DNA from: JBCCCJ01 sp039029315
Lineage (GTDB): Bacteria > Bacteroidota > Bacteroidia > J057
DNA: 64,000 nucleotides
NCBI GenBank assembly: GCA_039029315.1
Contig: JBCCGK010000015.1
Location: 62,001 to 126,000 of the forward strand
Direction: 5' to 3'
The notes beneath the pieces are model-generated. The model was not told where the DNA came from. It worked only from the letters and a program-made list of their open reading frames with translations, and did not search any database. The first letter of the stretch is position 1. Each line of letters starts with the position of its first letter. The position numbers and the translations under genes were made by a program. This document shows, piece by piece, positions 15,574-23,702 of this stretch.

Positions 15574-17137
15574 CCTTTGAAGACAAGCCTTTCAACAAGG
15601 CGCGGGTCTCCTTGTACAAGAGTGGAGCTGTCTCAGGTCCAATAGAATTCACTTCTCCATAATGAGCGTGTTCTGATTCATAGAGATAAGGAGGATCTGC
15701 ATCCCACTCACTTTTTGGAATGATGTAGCCAATCATATCATTGGCCATTCCAATCACACATTTGTAGGTTCCTGGCATAAACTGCTCCAGGGGTGGGACC
15801 TCAACCGGATCAATCTCAAAATCCTGTCCTATTGGGGCCTCAATTCCCCCATACAACAATTCAGGATAAATTTCTCCCGGCATCTGAAGACAACTGATCG
15901 GACCGATCTGCCAAACGGCCAGTTCCGAACGCATCTGCATCCATTTTGGCATCCCTCGTTCAAATATCCCCAGGGTGGCTGCTAGTCGAAAAAGGTGGTT
16001 GTCAAGTGGTAGGAGGAGACTTGTTGCATACAGGGAAATTCCGCCTTTGTCAATGGTCTCCGCACTGCTATCCCGCAAGGCTGCCAGCGTCAGGAGGGCA
16101 AGCTGTTTGCCTTGTGCCTCTGCTTTGTCAAAGGAGGGTTCCAGGTAGGTGGTGTCGCGGAACGGATCAGGGATGGGGGTTGTGGGATGGGTGGTCATGA
16201 GCCCTCCAATGGCTCCGTTGATGTAAAGGGATATACCTCCTACTCCTGCAACAACTAGAGAATCCCCATCATAGACACCTTGCTCTACGCCTTGACGGAA
16301 GGCATGTGGAAAATCCGAGCTGATTAGTAGATTGTCACTCCAAAGTGTCTCCGGATGATCGGCCCAAAAAAGGAGGGTGCCCAGGGTCTGTCCGTTTGGC
16401 TGCCCGATCGCTTGAATGATCCGCAAACCAGGATCAAATACCTTGGGATCTCTGGTATCTGTTAGGAGGGCTTCGGCACCTGAGAGGTCTTGGGCGATCC
16501 GTAGGTTCGCAGGTTCAAGGGCTTCAACAGCTTGCTCTACTGCCCTGGCCGTTTGGCTGACTACGAGCTCCATGTATGCAGGATCTACCCCACTGGACAA
16601 ATAGCCTTTCCCCCATAGCCCAATCAGATCTGGTGCCTGATGAACATGGGTGCTGGTGATGGTGACATAGGTGAGTCCCGCAGATTCGGAGATTCGCTGA
16701 CGGACTCTGACCACATCATCATGGCCGAAGCCGATGGCATCTATCACGACAATGGCCATTCTGGTGAGTCCATCATCAAAGACAACTGCCCTTGCCCAAA
16801 GGGAATCGTGGACTCCCAGGGCGGCTCTTCTTTGTCCAAAGCCCGCAATCCACTGGGTGTCAAATTTTCCATTTCCATTGCGATCATCAAAAATATCCCC
16901 ATCATCTGGTTGGAAGGTAGCATCCTGATTCACATCTGTCCAGGAATCGGGAATAGAAGGAGTAATGGAGGTTTTTGCGAAACCAGCCTGTAATACAACA
17001 GCCTGCTCTGGTTCCTGAATATGCAGATCAATCTGGTAGTTGGGAAAGCGGTCCCTCAACTGGACCCATGCCCAGACAGCCGAGATCCCGAGAATCAGGA
17101 GAATAAAAAGTAGCAGGAATCCTAACAATCGTTTCAT
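15554..17137 (-). CDS. neutral/alkaline ceramidase-like exported hydrolase
   Basis: 527 residues. An N-terminal membrane anchor or signal (residues 1-24), then the neutral/alkaline non-lysosomal ceramidase N-terminal domain: AGFAKTSITP at the start, TSTHVHQAPDLIG as the zinc-binding histidine cluster, FWADHPETLW and SSDFPHAFRQ. The C-terminal part has MPGEIYPELL and GMANDMIGYIIP, typical of the family. An acidic insertion near residues 70-95 (DGDIFDDRNGNGKFD) looks like a calcium-binding loop. The substrate could be a ceramide or another amide; Bacteroidota make sphingolipids, so a lipid role is plausible but inferred. Confidence 0.83.
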   Translation of the reverse strand: MKRLLGFLLLFILLILGISAVWAWVQLRDRFPNYQIDLHIQEPEQAVVLQAGFAKTSITPSIPDSWTDVNQDATFQPDDGDIFDDRNGNGKFDTQWIAGFGQRRAALGVHDSLWARAVVFDDGLTRMAIVVIDAIGFGHDDVVRVRQRISESAGLTYVTITSTHVHQAPDLIGLWGKGYLSSGVDPAYMELVVSQTARAVEQAVEALEPANLRIAQDLSGAEALLTDTRDPKVFDPGLRIIQAIGQPNGQTLGTLLFWADHPETLWSDNLLISSDFPHAFRQGVEQGVYDGDSLVVAGVGGISLYINGAIGGLMTTHPTTPIPDPFRDTTYLEPSFDKAEAQGKQLALLTLAALRDSSAETIDKGGISLYATSLLLPLDNHLFRLAATLGIFERGMPKWMQMRSELAVWQIGPISCLQMPGEIYPELLYGGIEAPIGQDFEIDPVEVPPLEQFMPGTYKCVIGMANDMIGYIIPKSEWDADPPYLYESEHAHYGEVNSIGPETAPLLYKETRALLKGLSSKATSTHP

Positions 17138-17312
17138 TTGATGGAATTTGAAGAGGAAATTAGCGAAAATTGTCTGCTTAAGTCAGCTATAGCCTGTTGT
17201 TTTTTGAAAGCTTGTTTGGAGGGCAGTGGAAGGAGTCGGACAATTTTTCATTTTCACGCACAATGAAGCGAGGGATTGCTATATTTACCCAATAGACTAA
17301 CCCTCTACTTTC

Positions 17313-17489
17313 ATGGAAAAAATAAAACTTGAACTGACCATAGACGAAGCAAATGTGATTCTGGAAGCTTTGGGATCTATGCCATTTGTAAAGGTGTATG
17401 AATTGATTGGAAAAATTCAATCTCAGGCAAGCGAACAACTCAATCCTGAAGCATCAGGAGCTGTCTCCATCAGTCCGCCAAAAGAATGA
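17313..17489 (+). CDS. conserved small protein, 58 residues
   Basis: The ATG at 17313 opens 58 codons ending in TGA at 17487-17489. The sequence begins MEKIKLELTIDEANVILEAL and continues with GSMPFVKVYELIGKIQSQA. It has a clean strand-then-two-helices pattern, and the E-x-N-x-I-L-x-x-L-G-x-x-P-F-x-x-V-x-x-L-I signature is one I have seen in small proteins of other bacteria and phages. No cysteines or membrane segment. Its stop overlaps the ATG of the next gene (ATGA), so the two are translationally coupled. Function unknown. Confidence 0.8.
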   Translation: MEKIKLELTIDEANVILEALGSMPFVKVYELIGKIQSQASEQLNPEASGAVSISPPKE

Positions 17490-18091
17490 AGCACCTATTT
17501 TATTGGGCCATTCTGGCCTTGCTATGTGGGTGTAGTGATTCTGGGATATCAGGACTTGAGGTGGCAGATAAAGGAGATATTCCGCCAACTTTCTCATATC
17601 GGGGGGAGTTTGTGGAGGGGAGATCGTGGGTGGATCAACAGGGACAGAATCTATTGTTGTTGACCCGATCTGAGTTCTCTCATCAGGATACTGCCCTGTC
17701 TGTGGCCTTATTCGCTTATCATTTGGTGGTCGAACAGGATACGGGACGATTGTTGCGGATGGATCGGGTGACAGAAAGGAAATGCAAGCTCAAAAATCGC
17801 GCAAGTTTCTCTCCGGATATTTTCCTGACAGATGTGGACAAGAATGGGATGGGAGAGGTAGTATTTGCCTTTCTGAGGGGATGTTCAACTCAGGAGGAAC
17901 CTTTGACGATCCGAATGGTCATGTTCGAAGATGGAGAGATCTTTGTAATCCGTGGCTCGACCAGACTTGCTACGGGGGAGGGAGGCAAAAAGAGAGTCGA
18001 ATATAGTTTTTTCTTTGGGCCACCGGAGTTTCTCAGGTACGCAAATCAGGTGTGGCGTGCATATGTTCGGCCGAAAGACGTTTCAACCTGA
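17486..18091 (+). CDS. lipoprotein of the M949_RS01915-like family
   Basis: 201 residues. Lipobox LLCGC with Cys16. The body has the pattern W-x-D-x-x-G-x-N-x-x-x-L, then ALFAYHL, a Cys/Lys segment, FLTDVDKNGMGEV and a C-terminal IFVIRGSTR. This resembles the M949_RS01915 family, whose names mention surface polysaccharide biosynthesis on thin evidence. The DVDKNGMGEV segment is FG-GAP/calcium-loop-like. It is coupled by a 4-base overlap to the 58-residue gene and overlaps the convergent polysaccharide polymerase gene by 59 bases. Confidence 0.75.
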   Translation: MKHLFYWAILALLCGCSDSGISGLEVADKGDIPPTFSYRGEFVEGRSWVDQQGQNLLLLTRSEFSHQDTALSVALFAYHLVVEQDTGRLLRMDRVTERKCKLKNRASFSPDIFLTDVDKNGMGEVVFAFLRGCSTQEEPLTIRMVMFEDGEIFVIRGSTRLATGEGGKKRVEYSFFFGPPEFLRYANQVWRAYVRPKDVST

Positions 18092-19562
18092 CAACTGAAG
18101 CGAGGGAATAAAAGAAGAGAAAGCCTATAGGAAGTTGAGTAAGTGCCTGCTGTGGATAATTGGCCAGGACTAATGCAAAAATAACTCCCAAAAATGCGAG
18201 TAGCCAGGCTCTAAGGTTGGGATCTTTCATTCTGAAAAAAGCCCGAACTCCTACCGCAAGTGCTGCGAACATCATCAACAAATAGATGGCCAGACCGACC
18301 GATCCCATCTCAACGGCGATTCTGACATATCCACTATCCGGCGGAAACATAGACAGCAAGGTATGGGGAGCAAACTGTTCTCCCCAGTTTCCAGTACTTC
18401 CTACTCCTCCTCCGATTGGATGGTCCATGATGTAGGGTTGGACATAGTCCTGATTTTCCATTCTTACCTGAAAGCTGGCAGCTTCCTGGGGCCGAAATGC
18501 ACTTTTCATTCGCTCGATACTGGCATTTTCAATCGGTAAGACCCATAGCAATAGACTCGCCACCACGCCCATGAGCAAACCAGATATCCACAAACGTTTG
18601 CTCAGGTGCAGAAGCATCAGAAATCCAAAGCCTGCTGGTAGGATTAGAAAAGCCGTACGGGTCCCAGAATAGAGCATCCCCAGCAACATAAGGATCGCAC
18701 AGCATCCCAGGATAATCCTGATTGCAAGACTCAGTTTGGCTTCAATGATCAAAATGAGGCAAAACAAGCTGGTTATCCCCATCAATATACCAAAAGAGGC
18801 TGGCCCCGAAAAGAATGAAAATTTTCTCAAACGATCTGCGGTATACACAGACTCAAAATGGTCATAGTCCTCCAGGAGCCAATTCCACTCAAACTCTGTG
18901 AATGCCGCCCATTCCTGCACCAATCCATAAATGGCACCAAGAGTGGCCATCACAATCCAGATACCGGCCATCCATTGAATATGTTCCAGCTTTCTGAATC
19001 CGTATAAGGCAGCAAAGAACAATAGGGTGTACTCCGCGATATCCCGGACTGCATATGCCCAGGCTTCTGCTGATGGCCCCCACGGATTGAGCAACTCCAG
19101 GAAACAAAAGGTAATCCACAGGAGAATCATGAAGGCAATAGGCTCAAAATAATAAATTCGATGAATGGCCTGAGATCGCTTGACCAGGATGCCAAATAAC
19201 AACAACCATATCGCCATATCGATGAAGTATCCCATTGGGAGATCGACACGCATACGATCGAACAGTGGATGGATAAAGCTGAAAATCAACAATATCCCCA
19301 GGCCGAATCGAGTATGAAAGACCGCCCCAATCAAACAGGGGATGAGCACCACGGCTACGATTAAGCGGGAGGCAGCGATCCAGCCGTGATGACCGATCAG
19401 CCATGAGACTGCATAGGCCATCACAAGAAAAATGAGATAGCCAATAGGAGAATGAAGTTTCTGCAGGACAAATTCATCTTTCACCCAGGCCCTGAAGATT
19501 TGCCAAGGCTTGCGGCGTAGAGGGCTAGGAGATTTTTCCAGTTGGAAAAGGAAAGATGACAT
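18033..19562 (-). CDS. O-antigen ligase/polymerase family membrane protein
   Basis: 509 residues with about 10-12 predicted membrane helices and a large periplasmic loop (about residues 325-400), which carries HPIGGGVGSTGNWG, the typical N-x-x-G-x-G-x-G/T segment of the Wzy/WaaL group. It would polymerise or ligate lipid-linked oligosaccharide in the periplasm. ATG 19562 is preferred to the TTG at 19571. It is the last gene of a minus-strand polysaccharide unit with the flippase and sugar transferase upstream. Its last 59 bases overlap the convergent lipoprotein gene. Confidence 0.83.
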   Translation of the reverse strand: MSSFLFQLEKSPSPLRRKPWQIFRAWVKDEFVLQKLHSPIGYLIFLVMAYAVSWLIGHHGWIAASRLIVAVVLIPCLIGAVFHTRFGLGILLIFSFIHPLFDRMRVDLPMGYFIDMAIWLLLFGILVKRSQAIHRIYYFEPIAFMILLWITFCFLELLNPWGPSAEAWAYAVRDIAEYTLLFFAALYGFRKLEHIQWMAGIWIVMATLGAIYGLVQEWAAFTEFEWNWLLEDYDHFESVYTADRLRKFSFFSGPASFGILMGITSLFCLILIIEAKLSLAIRIILGCCAILMLLGMLYSGTRTAFLILPAGFGFLMLLHLSKRLWISGLLMGVVASLLLWVLPIENASIERMKSAFRPQEAASFQVRMENQDYVQPYIMDHPIGGGVGSTGNWGEQFAPHTLLSMFPPDSGYVRIAVEMGSVGLAIYLLMMFAALAVGVRAFFRMKDPNLRAWLLAFLGVIFALVLANYPQQALTQLPIGFLFFYSLASVVRLKRLSAEHMHATPDLRT

Positions 19563-19582
19563 AAGCAGCAAAAGTAAAACCG

Positions 19583-19711
19583 CTAGAAGAAAACAATTTT
19601 AACAAAAAAACCTAGACAAATAAGTAGACAAATGGCAAGGATGATTTTCTCATGAAATTGTTCTCTTGTACTTAACATCTGTTTTTTAGGGCGTGAATAG
19701 AGTCTCTTCAT
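19583..19711 (-). CDS. possible small membrane protein, 42 residues
   Basis: From ATG 19711 a 42-residue frame begins MKRLYSRPKKQMLSTREQF and ends in a hydrophobic helix (IILAICLLICLGFFVKIVFF). It lies between the flippase and polymerase genes on their strand, with its stop 20 bases before the polymerase ATG. A basic N-terminus plus a single C-terminal helix is plausible for a small accessory protein, but no family was recognised and chance remains likely in this AT-rich gap. Confidence 0.3.
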   Translation of the reverse strand: MKRLYSRPKKQMLSTREQFHEKIILAICLLICLGFFVKIVFF

Positions 19712-19859
19712 AAAAACGCAATAGCTTTGGTTAGGGAACGGGAAAAAATATCTTATGGGTAGTATCGCAGACATAATGCCAAAAATTGTTGGGAGATGAA
19801 AAGGATTGGGGATAAATTGGCGATTCTTCTGCGTGAATGGTCACATTTATGAGCGAGTA

Positions 19860-21209
19860 TCAGGAAAGAATTCCGCCTACCTTCTGATACATCAACTTGA
19901 AGCCACTTCCATATACCTTGCGTGCATACCACAGAATATTCTGGGGTTTGGCTTGAATTTCCCGATACAGAATGACCTGATGTGCAATGAAGATGAGGAA
20001 ATAAGTGATCAGGGTTCCGTAGGCAGCTCCCATTGTGCCAAATTGGGGAATGAACCAGGAATTGAACAAAATATTCAGGCCGATGCTGATCAGAATGAGA
20101 TATAGATTCAATTGGGATTTGCCGAGGGTGTCCAGAATGGTTCCGAATTGGCGGGCAAACGGCAAAAACAGCCCGAATAATAAGGTGATTTGAAGAAGAG
20201 GAACTGCATCCACATATTGCTCACCAGCTACAAATCGAAGGACAAATTCTGGAAACAGGAAAATGAACAATAGGCCTGGAACTATCATGGCCAACAAAAT
20301 GCCAACAGATTTTTCATATATCCGTTTGACAGGTGCTTTTCCGGTTTTGTGAAATTTCCGGGTGCTTTGAGGGAACACAATGTCTGCCATGGATTGTGTC
20401 GGTACCTCGACCAGATTGGTGATTCGCACCGTAGTGCTATAGGTTGCCACAGCCGCGGGGGAGACCAGGGCCCCCAACATCAATTGATCAATACTTTTGA
20501 CCACCCAAATGCCGATTCTGGTTCCCGCAATAAATTTGCCAGACCCAAACAAACGCATGACCCATTTCTTTTCTGGATAAGAGGAAAAACGGGCGTATTT
20601 CCATCCTGTAAGAACTGCCACAATCACCCCCAGAAGTACAGACCAAAGTTGCCAATAAGCAAGAGAGACCAACTCAAATTGTCCGTCTGGCATCAGCGCA
20701 ATGACAATGACATATCCAAAAAAGAATCCTTGCCTGAAAAGGTGTGTAAGGAAGGTTCCTCTGAATTGAAGATGGGCTTGTTGCAAAAAGGTAAATTGAT
20801 TCAACAGAATCATGAGCATCCAACTTCCGATATACACTTGCAACATCTCTCCCAAGGCTGGCAAATCCCACATGCGAGGATGTACCCAGGAATATCCCCA
20901 AATCAACATTGCAATCCCGAATGACAGCAAAGTGTTGAGTGTCAGGGAGGAAGTTAGGATTTTTGCCTGAGTCTTGTGATCCTCTGTTGCTGAAAACAGT
21001 CGGATGAGCGGCTTGCGAATCAGTCCGATTTGTCCTTCTTCAAGGAAGGTGGTGATGATCAGAAATAAGGTCCAAATTCCAAAATCCTCTTTTGAAAGCC
21101 CCCGTATTAGCAAGTAAAAGGCACCAAATCGAAAGATCTGAATAGAAACGCGTTCCATCAGGGTGAATAGGCCAGACTTAAGCCAATATGGATTTTTTGA
21201 GAATTTCAT
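19860..21209 (-). CDS. Wzx-type polysaccharide flippase (MATE/MOP superfamily)
   Basis: 449 residues with about 12 membrane helices. The N-terminal helix begins SGLFTLMERVSIQIFRFGAF, followed by RGLSKEDFGIWTLF, a pattern common to oligosaccharide flippases. It would move undecaprenyl-linked repeat units across the inner membrane. Its ATG (21207-21209) overlaps the TGA of the sugar-transferase gene by 4 bases, showing coupling. The polymerase gene follows after about 300 bases. Confidence 0.88.
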   Translation of the reverse strand: MKFSKNPYWLKSGLFTLMERVSIQIFRFGAFYLLIRGLSKEDFGIWTLFLIITTFLEEGQIGLIRKPLIRLFSATEDHKTQAKILTSSLTLNTLLSFGIAMLIWGYSWVHPRMWDLPALGEMLQVYIGSWMLMILLNQFTFLQQAHLQFRGTFLTHLFRQGFFFGYVIVIALMPDGQFELVSLAYWQLWSVLLGVIVAVLTGWKYARFSSYPEKKWVMRLFGSGKFIAGTRIGIWVVKSIDQLMLGALVSPAAVATYSTTVRITNLVEVPTQSMADIVFPQSTRKFHKTGKAPVKRIYEKSVGILLAMIVPGLLFIFLFPEFVLRFVAGEQYVDAVPLLQITLLFGLFLPFARQFGTILDTLGKSQLNLYLILISIGLNILFNSWFIPQFGTMGAAYGTLITYFLIFIAHQVILYREIQAKPQNILWYARKVYGSGFKLMYQKVGGILS

Positions 21210-22300
21210 TCGGTGCTCCTCTGGAGCAATATCATGATTGTTTTTATTATTAACCGTATATCATTCCAAAAACTTGCGTCATCAACATAATCTATGTCCA
21301 TCTGATGACGATCAGCCTCAGATAAATGCTTTTTTCTACGTCTGGCGATTTGCCACAGGCCAGTAACGCCGGCTGGCGCGAGAAATCTTTTTGACCATTG
21401 ATCGGTTGTCAATTGCTCCGCCTCTGAGAGAGGCAGAGGACGATTGCCAACCAGAGACATATCGCCCCGCAGAATATTGATCAGTTGTGGCAATTCATCC
21501 AAATTGTATTTCCTCAGCCATTTTCCCAGTGAAGTTCTGACTGTTTGACCATCTGACAACATGCGATCTGCTGTCATTGTTTGAAACTTGTATAGAGAAA
21601 ATACGTGATAGCCTGTTCCTGCACATTTGGTGATATGAAGCACTGGACCGCCGGTTCGGACTTTGATCAAGAGAGCAATCAGCAACATCAATGGACTGAG
21701 CATCAACAAGCCTATCAGCGCGACCCAGACATCCAACATTCGCTTGGGCTCTGAGGGCGAAAAGTCGTTGAAAGCCGGAGGAGGAAGAGTCGGGGATCTC
21801 AGCGAGCTGTGATACGTCTTGAGAAAGCGGATGCGCGTCTCAAGCCTGCTCCGGTCCAATGGATAAGCATATAGATCATCCATTCCATAGCCCAACACTT
21901 GCTTGCTGCTTGCTGGATCTATCTGGGAGGAGACCGCCAAAAATGGAATACTGGAGAGATGAGGCATACGACGGATTCTATCAAAAAGCTCAAAAGCAGT
22001 CCCATCTGGGAGGGTTAGATCGCAAATGATTGCCTCTGGCAGAGATTCTTTCTGTATATCTGCAAGTTGTTCAAGCCAATAGTGTGCCCGAAATGCCGTC
22101 TTCGCTACAATCAATTCTCTGTCTATGACAAATTGCTCTGTCAGCGACTGATAAGCGAGCTGACCAATGTAGATAATTTGTCGGACAGGTGCCTCCGCAG
22201 GGGGGGCAGTAACCCAGGCATAATGGGCTTGTTTTCGCAAAGGTGTAGGTTCAGGAGGAGTCAGTGAGCTGGGAAACCTCTTGGGAATCAATGTTGTCAT
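21206..22300 (-). CDS. receiver-like domain fused to bacterial sugar transferase (initiating glycosyl-1-phosphate transferase)
   Basis: 364 residues in two parts. Residues 40-165 fold like a response-regulator receiver with Asp94 in AIICDLTLPDG and Ser124 at the switch position. The N-terminal acidic pair is missing (IIYIG) and the conserved lysine is replaced in YAYPLDR. Residues 187-364 are a monotopic sugar transferase: one hydrophobic re-entrant helix (190-214), the KFQTM segment, DELPQLINILRGDMSLVGNRP and a C-terminal GVTGLWQI. It would link the first sugar phosphate to undecaprenyl phosphate. It precedes the flippase with a 4-base overlap, and a stand-alone receiver gene lies just upstream. 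Confidence 0.87.
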   Translation of the reverse strand: MTTLIPKRFPSSLTPPEPTPLRKQAHYAWVTAPPAEAPVRQIIYIGQLAYQSLTEQFVIDRELIVAKTAFRAHYWLEQLADIQKESLPEAIICDLTLPDGTAFELFDRIRRMPHLSSIPFLAVSSQIDPASSKQVLGYGMDDLYAYPLDRSRLETRIRFLKTYHSSLRSPTLPPPAFNDFSPSEPKRMLDVWVALIGLLMLSPLMLLIALLIKVRTGGPVLHITKCAGTGYHVFSLYKFQTMTADRMLSDGQTVRTSLGKWLRKYNLDELPQLINILRGDMSLVGNRPLPLSEAEQLTTDQWSKRFLAPAGVTGLWQIARRRKKHLSEADRHQMDIDYVDDASFWNDIRLIIKTIMILLQRSTE

Positions 22301-22360
22301 AGAGCAATAAACAGAGCCTGACGGCTAACAAAGATTGACGGTAAATAATAAAGGTAGCGC

Positions 22361-22750
22361 TCACTTCACCGATTCGATTCGGTGATTCGTTAGGAGTTGA
22401 TGAATGGTTGTATGAATGACCTCCGGGTTAAATGGTTTGAGTAAGTATGCATCAGCACCGGCGTCCAAACAACTTTGCTGGACGCTCGGATTTTCATATC
22501 CAGAAAGGATAATCAGGGGTATGTGGCGGAAGACGCCACTCGCACGGACCTGTTTCAATAAATCAAATCCATTCAGTCGTGGCATTTCGAGGTCAATGAT
22601 CATCAAGTCCGGGATGTTTCCAGCTGATAACCATGCCATTGCGTCCAATCCATCTTCTCTGACCATGACGCGATAGCTCTTCTGCAGGAGGAACTCCAGC
22701 AGCATGCGTATGTTGTCATCATCATCTACAACCAGAATGAATGGCTTCAT
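22361..22750 (-). CDS. single-domain response regulator (CheY-like)
   Basis: 129 residues, a complete receiver: acidic pocket VVDDDD (9-12), phosphoacceptor Asp53 in IIDLEMPRLNG, Ser83, and Lys105 in LLKPF. There is no output domain. It stands 60 bases upstream of the receiver-like/sugar-transferase gene on the same strand, which suggests that phosphorelay input controls polysaccharide initiation. The partner kinase is not in the cluster. Confidence 0.92.
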   Translation of the reverse strand: MKPFILVVDDDDNIRMLLEFLLQKSYRVMVREDGLDAMAWLSAGNIPDLMIIDLEMPRLNGFDLLKQVRASGVFRHIPLIILSGYENPSVQQSCLDAGADAYLLKPFNPEVIHTTIHQLLTNHRIESVK

Positions 22751-22997
22751 GTATGTTTTGACTATTTTTTTCGGTTTGTTTGTCTATCATCAAGATAAAC
22801 TGAAAATAGATACAAGAGGCAATTTTTGCCGCGAACCAGAAAAAATAGAATGCGACCGGTAATTTTCTGAATGTAAATAGTTTATACCAAAAACGAAATG
22901 TTCGCTTTTTGCCAAACAAAGCCTATGGCAGCTTTTGCCAACTTTTTTCGTTCTTAGGAGGATACCTTACCCAATATCAATACAAAGAACTCTGAAC

Positions 22998-23612
22998 ATG
23001 CGTTTTCGAATCCATTGGATATATTTTCCGCTTCTCTGTCTCCTCGCTTGCCGGCCGGATCCTTGTGAACGTCGGATATGTGAGAACGATGGCATCTGTA
23101 TTGATGGGACATGCCAGTGTCCGGAAGGCTTTATCGGACCTGAGTGCAACATCGAACTTGATCCCTGCAAGATCAAACAATGTGTAAGCAATCAGACCCA
23201 GGAATGTCAGGTCAATAATCAGAAGGAAGCTGTCTGTGTATGCAAGGATGGATTCGAAGGAGATCTATGTCAGGATTTATGGACGAATAAATTCAAAGGG
23301 AATTACGATTGCACAGAAGCGTGCAATGGCGAAAGCTTACTGTTTCCTGTAACGATAGAAGAAGGGCCTGAATTTAAGCGGATTACCATTGTGAATTTTC
23401 ACAACCAATTCAATGACTCACTCATGCTGGAGTCAAAAGTAGTCGTGGATCTGATCAATCCGACTGTTCTGGAAATCAAGGATCAATTTATGATCTTCGG
23501 ACTGGTAGAAGGAGCTGGTCATTTGCAAAGTGAGGATCTGATCGTCATGAATTATTCGATCACCACCGATATCGACACCTTGAGTTGTCATGCCTCTTTT
23601 CAACGCAAGTGA
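22998..23612 (+). CDS. lipoprotein with two EGF-like domains
   Basis: 204 residues. Signal with lipobox LLAC (Cys18). Two cysteine-rich EGF-like units follow at about residues 19-52 and 56-93, with patterns such as CENDGICIDGTCQCPEGF and CVCKDGFEGDLC. The remaining about 110 residues are a beta-rich domain. Likely surface-exposed and adhesive or binding, by analogy. ATG 22998 directly precedes the signal sequence. It is divergent from the response-regulator gene, with 247 bases between. Confidence 0.8.
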   Translation: MRFRIHWIYFPLLCLLACRPDPCERRICENDGICIDGTCQCPEGFIGPECNIELDPCKIKQCVSNQTQECQVNNQKEAVCVCKDGFEGDLCQDLWTNKFKGNYDCTEACNGESLLFPVTIEEGPEFKRITIVNFHNQFNDSLMLESKVVVDLINPTVLEIKDQFMIFGLVEGAGHLQSEDLIVMNYSITTDIDTLSCHASFQRK

Positions 23613-23702
23613 GAAAATTATCAAATCATAACCTTTGGAATTTGGGATAGATCGACCTCCTCTGTTAATTTGAGGAACACCAATCCATAATTTCAATGAA
23701 CT

